Source: Leguminivora glycinivorella (Eukaryota > Arthropoda > Insecta > Lepidoptera > Tortricidae). From it: a stretch of 64,000 nucleotides of DNA. The DNA lies in contig NC_062987.1 of the NCBI RefSeq assembly GCF_023078275.1, positions 19,019,772 to 19,083,771 on the forward strand. The letters run 5' to 3'. The notes beneath the pieces are model-generated. The model saw only the letters and a list, made by a program, of their open reading frames with translations. It had not been told where the DNA came from and searched no databases. How positions within the stretch are numbered: the stretch's first letter is position 1; the number at the start of each line of letters is the position of its first letter. Positions 11,391-22,698 of the stretch are shown here, piece by piece. The translations under genes and the position numbers were made by a program.

Positions 11391-11657
11391 TAACACATGC
11401 TATTTTGTTTATTTGGCCAAATATTGTCATCCGGCTAAATACAGAATAGTCATGACATCCCTACGAAGGAGCCTACACGCGTTGACGTTAATGACATGTT
11501 TTGATTCCCTTAAAGGTTAATTTCATAAGTTTGGTTGGTTATTGATGGTTGGATAAGACAAGAATACCTACATAGCTTATATCAAACTAGCCACTCCCAG
11601 CAAACTTTGTTTCACCTATACATACTTATTTGTATTTTGAACTTAAAAAGATAATTT

Positions 11658-11801
11658 GTGATTGTGTTCAGTAAAACGTCCCATTTTTTTTGTCGGTTAC
11701 CATTTAAGGTAAGATTTAGTTGTATTTTTATATGAATAAACTGACAAAACTGCTTTCTTATAGCAATCGACAAAGTGGGACGTTTTACCGTGCACACTCA
11801 C
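11658..11801. mobile_element. MITE, AAAACGTCCCAC family, second copy
   Basis: GTGATTGTGTTCAGTAAAAC at the left and the complementary right end CGTTTTACCGTGCACACTC. The interior is related to 7100-7235 (GTCGGTTACCATTTAAGG inverted). Confidence 0.85.
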
Positions 11802-11915
11802 ATTTGAAATAATTATACATATAGGTAATATGTTTACATATATGCGCTCACGATTTGGGATTCGGACTCAGGACCATAGGCTTCACTACCTTTTATGTCA
11901 GACTTCGGTCATAAA

Positions 11916-12130
11916 CCGGGCGCCTTCGGCACCCTCTAACTTAAAGTGTCGGGCGAAGCCCGTCGCACGCGGTCCTAAGCCGGGCGCCTTCGGCACCCTC
12001 TAAGACTAAATACGTCGGGCGAAGCCTGTCGCACGCGGTCCTAAGCCGGGCGCCTTCGGCGCCCTAACAAAGTGTCGGGCGAAGCTCAGCCCGACGCACG
12101 TGGACCCAAGCCGGGCGCCTTCGGTAGCAG
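11916..12130 (+). repeat. 65-bp tandem array of GC hairpins
   Basis: CCGGGCGCCTTCGG recurs at 11916, 11980, 12046 and 12111 (period 64-66). Each unit has one hairpin GGGCGCC-TTCG-GCGCCC type and one TCGGGCGAAGCCCG type in otherwise AT-rich surroundings. No gene is evident between 12145 and 12740. Confidence 0.85.
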
Positions 12131-12744
12131 ACAGTCACCTACCCATGAGTACCCACTATACTAGGCTAGATCGGTCGTCAAACTGTAACGTGTCCCATAA
12201 TAAAAGTTGTTCTATATAATAATAAAATATGGTACTCCGCTCCTGAAGTATATTTATGTATGAACCACCGATTACTCTTTATTTCAAAAAGAATTAAAAA
12301 GTTTTTATTGAGAATTTGTTTTTACACCGAAGACGATATATATAATATTTTACCATTTTTATTGTACCATTATATTTAAGTAGTTTTAAGGCTTCAAACA
12401 CAATACCTGTATTGTTTTTTGAATAAATATATGATATGATATGACATGACATATCATATCATATCATAGGTTTTATGTTACACCTTGTTAATAAAATAAT
12501 TAAATGAGATCTCTCTGACACTGTTAAAGTGACATGAGAGACAATGTTAAACATCCTAACAGGAGATTACATTATAGGGGATGGTTATTTAGAAAATAAA
12601 TTAAAATATTTTTTTTTGTTTAGGAAATGAAAACAAAAAAAAACATTTAAAAATTTTGTAATTTCTAGTGAAATGTGTTTTGGCGTTAATTAACGTCCCT
12701 TAAAATATCCGTGACCAATTTGGTAACACCCTATATACTTGACA

Positions 12745-13205
12745 AAATTTTTGACCGCTTCCTCTTTCATGAACGCTCTGCACACAAGATCGTCTGTTTT
12801 ACCCATATCAAAGAGGATCGAGTATTATAGAGAGTTACTGTCGAAGTAAAATGTGTAATCACAGTGCATAGACTGCCATCTCTTGACAGTCTTGACACGG
12901 CTTAAACTTTTGAATCTTGGTTTTGAGCAATTTATAAATAAATAAATAAATATTGTTTTCAACTTAGATAATTTGAACCATATTCTTCGAACCTGCCGCG
13001 GCTGATATGTAGCCAGACCGGTCGTATTTGAACCATATTCTTAGCTGATATGTGTTAAAATGTCAAATATTAATATTAGCGCCATCTAGCTGAGCGTACC
13101 TCAAAGGTGTAATGGCATCTAGGCCACCGTACCTTTTTCTGTATGGTACTGAGGTACGTTTTTCTCTTAGACTTTATCTGTCTATACGGAGTTATACGTA
13201 TATAC
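12745..13205 (+). repeat. Dispersed repeat, inverted copy at 38930-39235
   Basis: Shares with 38930-39235 (opposite strand) the blocks GTAAAATGTGTAATCACAGTG, GCGCCATCTAGCTGAGCG and GGCCACCGTACCTTTTTCT. A block with GAACGCTCTGCACACAAGA occurs at 12770 and again at 13285 as a direct repeat. Confidence 0.75.
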
Positions 13206-13371
13206 CTTTAATATGTCTTTGCCTAAAGTAAAAAGCTCAGCATATTCAAGTAAGATTTTTTTTACTGCTTCCTCTTCGCTGAACGCTCTGCACACAAGAC
13301 CGTCTATTTTACACATATTTTAGCGAAAATAGTGCACTCATCTCGAATATACCAACTGATATGATGTTCTG

Positions 13372-13500
13372 TCCATCAGATATATCGGAACGCTCAAGAT
13401 GCTCAAAAATATTTAAACGTGCCTCTATATCCAAGGTGTTAAGGCGTGTTCAGACATTTTTAAACGCCTCAGCCGCTCCGATGTATCTGATGGCGACTAT
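13372..13500. mobile_element. Small MITE-like inverted repeat
   Basis: CCATCAGATATATCGGAACG faces CGCTCCGATGTATCTGATGG. The 83-codon frame at 13361-13612 overlaps it and is therefore not credited as a gene. 13613-14270 holds no recognisable feature. Confidence 0.6.
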
Positions 13501-14293
13501 TCCCAAGGAAAACCTGTCCGTATTTTCCAATAACGACGTTATTGACAAAATGGAAGCGATCTTTGCGCAAGAGTGGATCCGATGGGCGTTACTATCCATT
13601 GACATTTCGTAGACCTTATTCCTTGGTAATAAAATACATAATTGGTCAGTTTATGTGTTGATACTTATAACCTGTTCATAACTGGGCTAATGTTATGAGG
13701 CAAGGTCAATATTCATCAAGATTTAGGTTTATTTCTGTGACAAGTTTTTAATAAACAAGTTGAGGTTAAACTATTTTGGGTTTATATGATGTGCCTTAGT
13801 TTTAATAGGTTACACAGACATCGATGTAGATAGACACGTCTGTATCGCAAATTACACTGAATTTTCTGCAGCATTGTTTCTTAAATTCTTTTATTTTGCT
13901 AAGTAAACATAGACCTGTGATTATAAACAACTTTTAACATGAGATCGACCCCGAAACGGCTAGTATTTTGTCGCATAGTCGCATTGAAAAGGATGGAATA
14001 GCAAACTTATATTCGTGGGTTTGAGCATAATTATTAGTGTCACAATTTTCTATGATTTGTAAGCGTAATTAAGGCAATCTAACTACCAATCGAAGTATTT
14101 TTTAAACCAGAGCTAAAACCTTCTCTATTAGGTTCATGACCTTTTAAACTATTTTAAATATAATATATGCTACCACAATGTTCTAGCATAAGGAAAATCA
14201 ACTTTCATTTCCGCTTAAGGTCAATGGGATTGCTTGAAATAATAAAAAAAACAGGAAATAAATTAAAGCGTCTTTATTTGGCATAATAGCAGT

Positions 14294-16624
14294 TTACCAT
14301 CCAGCGGCGTATCTAGGGGCGGCGATCAGTTTGGCAGAGTGTAGGGGCGCGTGGATGGACGTATGTAGGGGGGAGGATTGGAGAAGGGGGGAGGAATGGA
14401 GCAGGGGCGCGGAGTGCGCGGAGAGAAGAGGGGCTGAATGAAGTGAGTGAGAGGATAAAAGTGGAGCGGAGTGGAGGGAATGGGATGAGAGCAAGGGAGA
14501 AGAATGGGAAGAGAGTAGGGGCGAGGAGTGGATCAGGGGAGCGGAGTGGGAGAGCAGAGGGGCGGAGTGGAGACCGTGAGATGACAGTAGAGGGGCAGAG
14601 TGGAGAGAGTGAGAGGAGAGGGCAGAGTGGGATAGCAGAGGCGCTGAGTGGAGGGAATGAGAGGACAGGGCAGAGTGGGATAGCAGAGGCGCTGAGTGGA
14701 GAGAATGAGAGGACAGGGCAGAGTGGGATAGCAGAGGCGCTGAGTGGAGGGAATGAGGGGACAGGGCAGAGTGGGATAGCAGAGGCGCTGAGTGGAGGGA
14801 ATGAGGGGACAGGGCAGAGTGGGATAGCAGAGGCGCTGAGTGGAGGGAATGAGGGGACAGGGCAGAGTGGGATAGCAGAGGTGCTGAGTGAGCGGAGAGC
14901 AGAGGAGCGGAATGCAGAGAATGCGCGGAGAGCAGCGGCGCTGAATGCAGAGACAACGGCGCTGAGTGTAAATGGGCGCTAGCGTAGGGGAGATCGAGTG
15001 GCTCAGCAGTGGAGAGTGGGCGCTCAGAATTGGCGCTGAGTCGAGGGAGTGGGCGCTCAGGATCGGCGCTGAGTGTGAGTGGGCGCTCAGGGGCGACAGC
15101 AGGCCTCCGGGCTCGCCGTAGATGCCGCGTTTGTCACGGGCGGAGGCCGAAGCGGCTAGGCAGAGGAGGGCGCACACCTGGAATTACATATATTATTAAT
15201 AATAGTTTCAAATAGAATGCTCAAAACATTGTACATGTGTTGATGGGATACTAATAAAGACCTATGACTAAATTATTTTGGCAATACAAGTTATAATTAA
15301 AGTACTTATCATGTTAGCCTCTTTAATATAGTAAATTGTGCAACGCGGGGCGGAAGTTGGACATTGCTAGCGAGAGTAGGTATCAAGAGAACGACTTTCT
15401 TATAACACAATAAATATAGCACATTAAGTCCGTTTTCACATTATCCGATCCAATATCGGATGTCGGAAGGATCTCAATGGAAACAATCCAAGATGGCGCC
15501 TGTAATGCATGGAATATCGGTCCGAAATCCGATATCGGATCGGATAATGTGAAAACGCACTTAGTGCGATGAAAAATATATTTACATTATAAAATATAAT
15601 TATTTATGTTTACATTTTAGGCACAAAGTACTGTAAACATTTATCAAGTTGTTTATATGTAATAGCTTTGTATAGACTGGCCAAAAATGCACTGCAGCGG
15701 CATTAAATAAGACCGTGTTAAAATATTTATTTTATCAGCAACTCTCGCATCAAATATTAGCCATTGAATAAGTCTGAGAACGTCATCAACATGTTGCTTT
15801 ATATAATTGTTTTCTCCAGCCAAAGTTCACTGCGATAACTTAGCCCTTGATTCAGAATACTCGGATGTCACACATTGGCCTACACTAAATGACGAGGCTA
15901 ACCAGTTCTATACAGTGTGTAAAGTGTGCTACCAGCAACAGGGCTTTTTTAAAAGGAGCGTAATCTAATATATTTAGTCCTTTAACTTAACCACGCCCTT
16001 AAGTTAATAAATAAAAAAAAATTTTGACTTCTTTCTAATAAGAAAAATATTGCTAACAATATACAGCACAGACACTTTATCAAGTAAGGGAAATGACCGC
16101 TAAGTATTAGCGATGTGAGTAAAGATAATCACAAAGTGGACGCAATGCATTGAATGTGCTAATTTCGGAAAATTAATTTACAATCACGCATTTTTCCAAT
16201 TTGAAATAACTTTCATAACGTTTCTCATACACGCTCGTCGGTTTCGATTTGCTAATATGATAAAATTAATTTTGCATTTAATTTAAATAACTGTGATTTG
16301 CTATATATGTAAAGTATTGCTAATGGTCCTAATGGATCATTTTATTATCGGTTTTAACCTCGTACGGCCCAATGTACATATTGTTGTAATCTCATTTGAA
16401 TCTTTCATGAACCAAATAAAGTAGAATTTCCATTGATACATTGATTTTTGAAACAAACGAAATTCGTACCAATTTACTTATACCTCTAGAAAAGGTTCAA
16501 ATTCAAAATGGGAAAACTAACTATGGTGGGCTTTACGAGGTTATTAAATGCCCGCATAATGGTAACACACTGTATAAAAACTTAGTAATGTAAAAAACAA
16601 AATTCAACTTACGAAGAATTTCAT
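14294..16624 (-). CDS. Gene b: His/Ser/Ala/Leu-repeat cuticle-type protein, frame break
   Basis: Exon 1 is 16624-16613 (ATGAAATTCTTC, MKFF) with donor GTAAGT. Exon 2 starts at 15177 after the acceptor TTCCAG, phase 0, and ends with the stop at 14294-14296. MKFF plus VCALLCLAASASA makes a signal peptide; RDKRGIYGEPGG follows, then repeats of the type LHSAPLLSAHS and a tail ending APRYAAGW. Six 48-bp units (16 residues each) occupy 14623-14910. The frame entering from the signal peptide gives repeat-like protein to about 15000. From about 14990 down to the stop the repeat sits in the -1 frame, so one base is missing or two are extra near 14975-15007. Length would be about 298 residues. This could be an assembly indel or a young pseudogene. 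TATA box at 16692-16684; AATAAA at 14278-14273. Confidence 0.75.
14623..14910 (-). repeat. 48-bp coding tandem repeat in gene b
   Basis: CAGAGTGGGATAGCAGAG (plus strand) recurs every 48 bases from about 14623, six copies with few differences. The period is a multiple of three, so copy-number change keeps the frame. Three different frames remain open through the array. Confidence 0.9.
15422..15566. mobile_element. MITE in the intron of gene b
   Basis: The ends CGTTTTCACATTATCCGATC and GATCGGATAATGTGAAAACG are complementary over about 38 bp. Half of a related element is at 17217-17310. The rest of the gene b intron, 15567-16600, has no other feature I can name. Confidence 0.9.
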
Positions 16625-16683
16625 TTTCACCGTTTTGCTCGACGTTGTACGAAACAATGTTGCCATGTGTTGGATCTGGCGAC

Positions 16684-16692
16684 GTTTTATAG
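16684..16692 (-). promoter_or_regulatory. TATA box of gene b
   Basis: CTATAAAAC on the minus strand, about 60 bases upstream of the gene b ATG, a standard spacing for a leader of about 30 bases. Confidence 0.7.
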
Positions 16693-16879
16693 TGATGTAG
16701 GCTCTAAATCTTGCAAGGAAATGTCGCAAGGGCTGGCATCCCTCCTTCTGTGAGGAAACCGCGTTGACACCTTAATTTCAATGCTACATGTTAAAATTAG
16801 AATATATTAACGTCACTTGCGATGATTGGCTTTCGGAGAGATTAGATAATGGTAGGCTTTAGGAACATTTAGAATAGAA

Positions 16880-17070
16880 TATAATATAATAGAAAAAACT
16901 TTATTCAGGACGCTTTTTAAACATATAAATAAAGGTTGACTGGAAGAGATCCCATTAAGGGATAAGTCCGCCTACATTGTATATTACTGACTCTGTAACT
17001 GTGTCTCTTTTGTTTCCTTTATGTACATGTACAATAAAGCTTATACATACATACATACATAAATTACAAA
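16880..17070 (+). mobile_element. Retroposon 3' tail
   Basis: GGTTGACTGGAAGAGATCCC, GATAAGTCCGCC, then ACAATAAAGC and a TACA microsatellite (17043-17061). Same family as 3163-3300 and 40580-40650. Confidence 0.65.
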
Positions 17071-17216
17071 AACATGTCACAAAAATTGAATTAAAACGTC
17101 ACTGAAAGGTTTCCACTCAGCTTGGTGTCAAGGTACCTTTTGGATACTTTGACGCTGGACTTCCAAGGCAACCCTTCCGTTACATACTTTGGTGTCACTT
17201 TGATAGTGATTGAACG

Positions 17217-17310
17217 GCCTTAGTGCGTTTTCAGTTTCATTATCCGATCCGATATCGGCTGTCGGAACGATATCCCATATACTTACGCCGCCATTCTTTG
17301 ATATTTTTGA
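17217..17310. mobile_element. Half MITE related to 15422-15566
   Basis: TAGTGCGTTTTCAG-TTTCATTATCCGATCC and CGATATCGGCTGTCGG match one arm of the gene b intron element. The partner arm is absent. Confidence 0.65.
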
Positions 17311-17550
17311 AATTTGGAATATTGAACATTGGTTTTATGCTATATATTACAGAAAAAATATAATCGTGTTTGTATTTTGAATATTTTTTTTTTAATTCAC
17401 AAAAAACTTTTCAGATTTTTACTTTCAATTTACCCACCCTTGCGGATGTATATCGTACTTAAAATTAATACGAGATATTACATAAACCATCTTCTGTCCA
17501 ATAAAGTAAAAACTGTTTAAATCGGTTAACATTATAAAGAATTATCCCTG

Positions 17551-17856
17551 AATAAATTATGGATCGTTCAAGTTGTCTCTATTGCTGGGATGAAGAGTAA
17601 ACTATGTGCTTTTAATTATAATATTTGATTGTAAAAGCGTGGGGCGCTGCAGTCGTGCTGCAAGTCCAGTTAGCGCGCCAATCTGTGTAAACTGCTTCTC
17701 GTAATATAGCTTAACTTGATTTCTCAGCAAGTTATACAAAAAGTTTTTCCTGTTACAGCGCCCCACGCTTTTACAATCAAATATTATAATTAAAAGCACA
17801 TAGTTTACTCTTCATCCCAGCAATAGAGACAACTTGAACGATCCATAATTTATTTT
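17551..17856. repeat. Foldback of copy A, ~99-bp perfect arms
   Basis: Arms at 17551-17649 and about 17756-17853 are complementary, including TTGTAAAAGCGTGGGGCGC. The 106-bp core reads CCAGTTAGCGCGCCAATC on the plus strand. Copy B (37000-37762) has the same arms and core, with the core inverted relative to the neighbouring modules. Confidence 0.9.
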
Positions 17857-18354
17857 TGGCTTTTACGTGCATTTATAAAAGCGTGTTTTTCTAGTTTTTT
17901 AAACTATAAATTTATTTTATACTTTTTAGTCGTTAATAATGAAATATATTTAAAATTTAAACAAAAATATTATTTCAAGTAGGCGAATTTCGCAAGCCAT
18001 TTGTGGCTTAACACGTATTGCTATTGCTTAATAAGAATTAATACCACCTGATGTATAGGTACCAAGTTTATCACAATAAAGTCATTCATTTAAAAAATTT
18101 TTCATAGTGCTGCGCTAATTTGAAGATTAATGCAATACAGAGCTTAAGGATTTCATCTTACAGAGTAGGAAAGAGACAAAAGGTTGAATTTTCTCAGTCG
18201 CTCTCTAGTATATTTGCGTGGGGTTGAACCTGGTTATGGAACGTGGACGCGACAGTTTGCTAAGCAACTAAAAAACTGATAGTGGCTCTGGGATCTGTAG
18301 ACCTTCGCGACGTGCTTAGCAGTGGCGTGGCGTGAAATTTTTCGTTGATAAAGC

Positions 18355-20095
18355 CCTTACTTTTGCCCCCCTTACTTTTGCTCTTAAGGGTCACAAGAAA
18401 GCCCTAACCCAACTTATTTTAAATATTACATTGATCTTTCTTTTATGCGGGGGGCTTTGCCCCCCGAGCCCCCCTTACTTTTGCTCTTAAGGGTCACAAG
18501 AAAACCCTAACCAAATTTATTTTAAATATTACGTTGATCTTTTTTTTATGCGGCGGGCTTTGCCTCCCGAGCCCTCCTTACTTTTGCTCTTAAGGGTCAC
18601 AAGCCCTAATACTACGCTACGTTGATCTTTCTTTTATGCGGGGGGCTTCGCCCCCCGAGCCCCCCTTACTTTTGCACTTAAGGGTCACAAGAAAACCCTA
18701 ACCTAATTTATTTTAAATATTACGTTGATCTTTTTTTTATGCGGGGGGCTTCGCCCCCCGAGCCCCCCTTACTTTTGCACTTAAGGGTCACAAGAAAACC
18801 CTAACCAAATTTATTTTAAATATTACGTTGATCTTTTTTTTATGCGGCGGGCTTTGCCTCCCGAGCCCTCCTTACTTTTGCTCTTAAGGGTCACAAGCCC
18901 TAACCCAACTTATTATAAATATTACGTTGATCTTTCTTTTATGCGGGGGGCTTCGCCCCCCGAGCCCCCCTTTCTTTTGCTCTTAAGGGTCACAAGAAAA
19001 CCCTAACCCAACTTATTTTAAATATTACGTTGATCTTTCTTTTATGCGGGGGCTTCGCCCCCCGAGCCCCCCTTACTTTTGCACTTAAGGGTCACAAGAA
19101 AACCCTAACCCAATTTATTTTAAATATTACGTTGATCTTCTTTTATGCGGGGGGCTTCGCCCCCCGAGCCCCCCTTTTGTTTATTTACTCTTGAGGGTCA
19201 CAAGAAAACCCTAAACCAACTTATTTTGAATACTACGTTGATTTTTTTTTGCGGGGTGCTTTGCCCCCCGAACCCCCCTTAGTTTTGTTCTTCAGGGTCA
19301 CAAGAAAACCCTAACCCAACTTATTTTACATACTACGTTGATCCTTTTTTTGCGGCCCCCCGAGTCCCCCTTTATTTGCTCATAAGGGTCACAAGCAAAC
19401 CCTAACCTAACTTATTTTAAATATTACGTTGATCTTTCTTTTATGCGGGGGGCTTCGCCCCCCGAGCCCCCCTTACTTTTGCTCTTAAGGGTCACAAGAA
19501 AACCCTAGCCCAACTTATTTTAAAAATTACATTGATCTTCCTTTTATGCCGGGGGCTTCGCCCCTCGAGGCCCCCTTTCTTTCCTCTTAAGGGTCACAAG
19601 AAAACCCTAACCCAACTTATTTTAAATAGTACATTGATCATTTTTTTATGCGGGGGGCTTCGCCCCCCGAGCCCCCCTTTCTTTGCTTTTAATGGTCACA
19701 AGAAAACCCTAACCCAACTTATTTTAAATACTACGTTGATCTTTCTTTGATGCGGGGGTCTTCGCCTCCCCGAACCCCCTTTAGTTTTGCTCTTAAGGGT
19801 CACAAGAAAACCCTAACCCAACTTATTTTACATACTTTGTTGATCCTTTTTTTTGCGGGGGGCTTCGCCCCCCGAGCCCCCCTTTATTTGCTCTTAAGGG
19901 TCATAAGAAAACCTTACCCAACTTATTTTAAATATTACATTAATCATTCTTTTATGCGGGGGGCCCCGAGCCCCTCTTACTTTTGCTCTTAAGGGTCACA
20001 AAAAAACCCTAGCCCAACTTATTTTACACACTACGTTGATCTTTCTTTTTTCCGGGGGGCTTCGCCCCCGCCCCCAATTTTGCTTTTGTTATCAA
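18355..20095 (+). repeat. ~100-bp GC-hairpin tandem array, copy A
   Basis: About 17 monomers of 95-108 bp. Each has a hairpin GGGGGGCTTCGCCCCCC, GAGCCCCCCTTAC, GCTCTTAAGGGTCACAAG, AAAACCCTAACCCAAC and ACGTTGATCTTTCTTTTATG. Variation is strongest in the G/C run lengths. Open frames across it reflect monomer lengths near multiples of three. Confidence 0.95.
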
Positions 20096-20325
20096 TTTTT
20101 TTTTGTAAGCATGTGGACGCTAGCCCGCGACCTGGGCTACATATTTAAGGGTCACAAAAAAGACCCTTACCTGGCTTAGTTTAAATACTTATTCGGTCTT
20201 TCCTTTTTCCGCTCATAATGGTCGCAAGAAAACCCTAACCTAACTTAGGTCTCGCTTCGCTTCGGTCAATAATATGTTTGTTATAACGTTGAAAACGTAA
20301 CGTTCAAAGTTCATTACGTGGCCTT

Positions 20326-20860
20326 TCTCACAAGCGCAAACACAACTATGATACGATATGCCATCATGGAATGCCAGTGCCAATCTTCGGGCTTCATTAT
20401 CAGACCTTGAAACCTAGTCGTGGTCAAAGTTCATTATAAGACTTTTCTAAGAAACCAGAAAACAGCTATAATACGAAGTTCCATCATGTAGTTCCAGTTC
20501 ATATCTTCCGGCTCCATCATCAGACCTTGAAACCTAATCGTAGTCATAGTTCATTACAAGACTTTTCTAAGAAGCCCAAAAACAGCTATGATACGATGTT
20601 CCATCATGTAGTTCCAGTTCATATCTTCCGGCTCCATCATCAGACCTTGAAACCTAATCGTAGTCAAAGTTCATTACAAGACTTTTCTATGAAGCCCAAA
20701 AACAGCTATGATACGATGTTCCATCATGTAGTTCCAGCTCATATCTTCCGGCTCCATCATCAGACCTTGAAACCTAATTGTAGTCAAAGTTCATTACAAG
20801 ACTTTCCTAAGAAGCCCAAAAACAGCTATGATACGATGTTCCATCATGTAGTACGACTCC
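20326..20860 (+). repeat. 120-bp tandem array (family 1), copy A
   Basis: Four to five monomers of 120 bp with the core CCGGCTCCATCATCAGACC and CATCATGTAGTTCCAG. The first monomer is diverged. The frame is open through it (40 residues per unit, KPNRSQSSLQDF and MFHHVVPVH motifs). The terminal block that follows (20861-20945) matches those of copies B and C. Confidence 0.95.
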
Positions 20861-21264
20861 TGGAAGATGGTTAAATTAGCTTCCTTAGATTCCATTACAT
20901 ACATAGTTACATACACGACGACCTAATAAAAGCGTGTTAAAAACCAGGTCGCGCAAATTAGTTAGCAAATTGACCGGGAGATGATTGACCTATACACTTG
21001 ACCTATACACTATAATACTCATTAGTGCCTATACTTTTGTCTTCTAGTCAAGTCATTAGAGTTATATGAAAATATGAGATTATTTTTACTAAGTTTGAAA
21101 GAAAGTTTGTACGGAACCCTCGGTGGGCGAGTCCGACTCGCACTTGGCCGGTTTTTTACATTGAAATCCTTCCGACATTTGATAATATGAAAACGGACGG
21201 ACATTAATTACCATTAATACCATTATTTAGTGAAACTGTTCACGTTAGATCACTAAAATAAAAT

Positions 21265-21365
21265 ATTTATTTCATCTTTATTGCACAAAAGAAAAATCTT
21301 ACAATACAAAAGGCGGACTTAATGCTTAAGGCGTTCTCTACCTCGAGGCAAAGCTTGGAGATAAC
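21265..21365 (-). mobile_element. Retroposon 3' tail, minus strand
   Basis: Reverse complement carries AATAAAGATG near the end and GGCATTAAG/AAGTCCGCC-type blocks of the 3163 family. Just upstream (21090-21160), GACTCGCACTTGGCCGG is the 3' end of a GGGTTCCGTA-type repeat. Confidence 0.55.
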
Positions 21366-21499
21366 ATTCCGCCGCCCTTAGAGCTGGGGCCACTTTCTCG
21401 AAACTACAAGTTACAATTTACAAGTGGTTTTCAATGTCTAATATGACAAGTTGGAAATGAAAGGCGCCTAGCCTTTCAGAGACAAGATGCGCTAGATAA

Positions 21500-21815
21500 T
21501 TTTCATCACGGCGGTCTAGTAGTAAAGACTTTAGCTGAGAACCGGGTTCGATTCCCGACGTGGCCACCGGTGGACTTAGTCGCTTTTCCTTTAGTGTATG
21601 ATATCTGTTTCACAGAGCACATGAAACCACTAAAGTTTCAGTGCCACTCTTGGCAAATAAGGGGTTGAAAGAAAACGAAACTGTGACATTGCAGTGACAG
21701 GTTGCCAGCCTCTCGCCTACACCACAATTTAACCCAAATCCTACAGTCGACTTCTACGACACCCACGGGAAGAAAGGGGGTGGTGAAATTCTTAATTCTT
21801 TCTTTTAATTCTTTT
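21500..21815 (+). mobile_element. tRNA-headed SINE (family 2)
   Basis: GGTCTAGTAGTAAAGAC and GGGTTCGATTCCCGACG resemble A and B boxes. The body has GTTTCACAGAGCACATGAAAC and GCCAGCCTCTCGCCTAC. A body copy in reverse is at 49440-49700, a second head at 22107-22230, and another fragment at 55190-55320. Confidence 0.75.
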
Positions 21816-21919
21816 ATATTAGTGGTAATTACATATTGGAATTGCCAATATATTAGTTAAGTATTCATTACACACATTACTAAATAATTACTAGGCATAT
21901 TAAATACGATGAGTGTGTA

Positions 21920-22107
21920 GACGACCGGTCTGGAGTAGTCGGTAGTGACCTTGCCTGATAAGTCGCGGTCCCGGGTTCGAATCCCGGTAAGGGAATTTAT
22001 TTGTGTGATGAGCACAGATACTTGTTCCTGAGTCATTAATGTTTTCTATGTATATAAGTATTTATATATTATATATCGTTGTCTGAGTACCCACAACACA
22101 AGCCTTC
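21920..22107 (+). mobile_element. tRNA-headed SINE (family 1), tail replaced
   Basis: GACGACCGG start, GGTTCGAATCCCGG, TGTGTGATGAGCACAGAT, then a fusion to a family-2 SINE head at about 22107, where the usual tail should be. Confidence 0.85.
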
Positions 22108-22230
22108 TTGAGCACAGTGGTCTAGTGGTAAAGACGTTAGCCGCGTAAGCTGAAGACTTGGGTTCGATTCCCGGCTCGGCCACCAGTGGGCCTTGCCGTT
22201 TTTTCTTTCGTGTATGATATCTATTTCAAT
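22107..22230 (+). mobile_element. tRNA-headed SINE (family 2), partial
   Basis: GTGGTCTAGTGGTAAAGACG and GGGTTCGATTCCCGGC, followed by TTTCGTGTATGATATC as in 21500-21815, then unrelated sequence. 22231-22660 contains no recognised feature. Confidence 0.75.
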
Positions 22231-22664
22231 TTTTAATTCTATAAAATTATGAAATACCTCCCGCGTAACCATTTTTTTGTTTTTCCTCATTCGTAGATAA
22301 ATGTGAAAAATTATCTACTTATATTAATAAAAACCATAGTTAAACGATTGTGAAAAGTAAGATATTTTATGCACATAAAAAATACCAAATTATATAAGAC
22401 TAAAATATCAAAATCAGTAATAATTATATTTTACTAAGCAGTTAAAACATTAATTTGTTCTGAAAATTAAATATGTAGTTCCATAAATCTGTCAGTTGCA
22501 ATCAATATCTTGATATGAGCATTATGCAGCCCGCGGCGCTTCCCACGTTTAATTCGTAGACCCGGCCCCAAGCATTGAATTTGTAACGTCAATGAATACT
22601 GCGACTAAGTATTTAGTTTTAGAGCATTCGTGTTAGTAGTGAAGATTACAGCGATTGTGGATTC

Positions 22665-22698
22665 ATGTCCCACGAGAAGCCCATTTCCAATAGTTTTG
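22665..22698 (+). other. Possible first coding exon (plus strand)
   Basis: ATGTCCCACGAGAAGCCC opens a short frame (MSHEKPISNSF) that runs into a strong donor, TTTTG|GTAAGT. A GC-rich patch lies about 120 bases upstream. No matching downstream exon could be identified in the window, so it may be chance or the start of a decayed gene. Confidence 0.2.

Larger units (their letters stand above)
17551..20945 (+). mobile_element. Composite repeat, copy A
   Basis: Modules in order: foldback (17551-17856), linker F (about 17925-18060, includes AAGTAGGCGAATTTCG and CCATTTGTGGCTTAACACG), flank G (GTAGACCTTCGCGACGTGC near 18298), GC-hairpin array (18355-20095), 120-bp array (20326-20860) and terminal block ending CCTAATAAAAGCGTGTTAA at about 20941. 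The same order appears reversed at 34262-37764, and the terminal block plus 120-bp array start again at 63216. Shared order and shared outer end support one mobile or segmentally duplicated unit. No transposase is seen. Confidence 0.7.

Noticed and set aside
13361..13612. 83-codon plus-strand ORF
   Set aside because: Half of it is a small inverted-repeat element; the remainder matches nothing I recognise.
14443..14982. 179-codon plus-strand ORF opposite gene b
   Set aside because: It is the antisense shadow of the 48-bp repeat, where three frames stay open; gene b has signal peptide, splice and promoter evidence.
18355..20095. CRISPR-like array
   Set aside because: Direct repeats are contiguous with no unique spacers, and the genome is eukaryotic.
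20527..20874. ORF of 115 codons and similar ones at 34582-34959 and 63253-63969
   Set aside because: They are 120-bp satellite monomers read in phase; no start context, signal or known domain.
17551..20945. Identification of the composite as a Helitron or piggyBac element
   Set aside because: TTAA precedes the terminal block in copies, but no matching TIR pair, CTRR end, or Rep/helicase or transposase frame was found, so no class is claimed.
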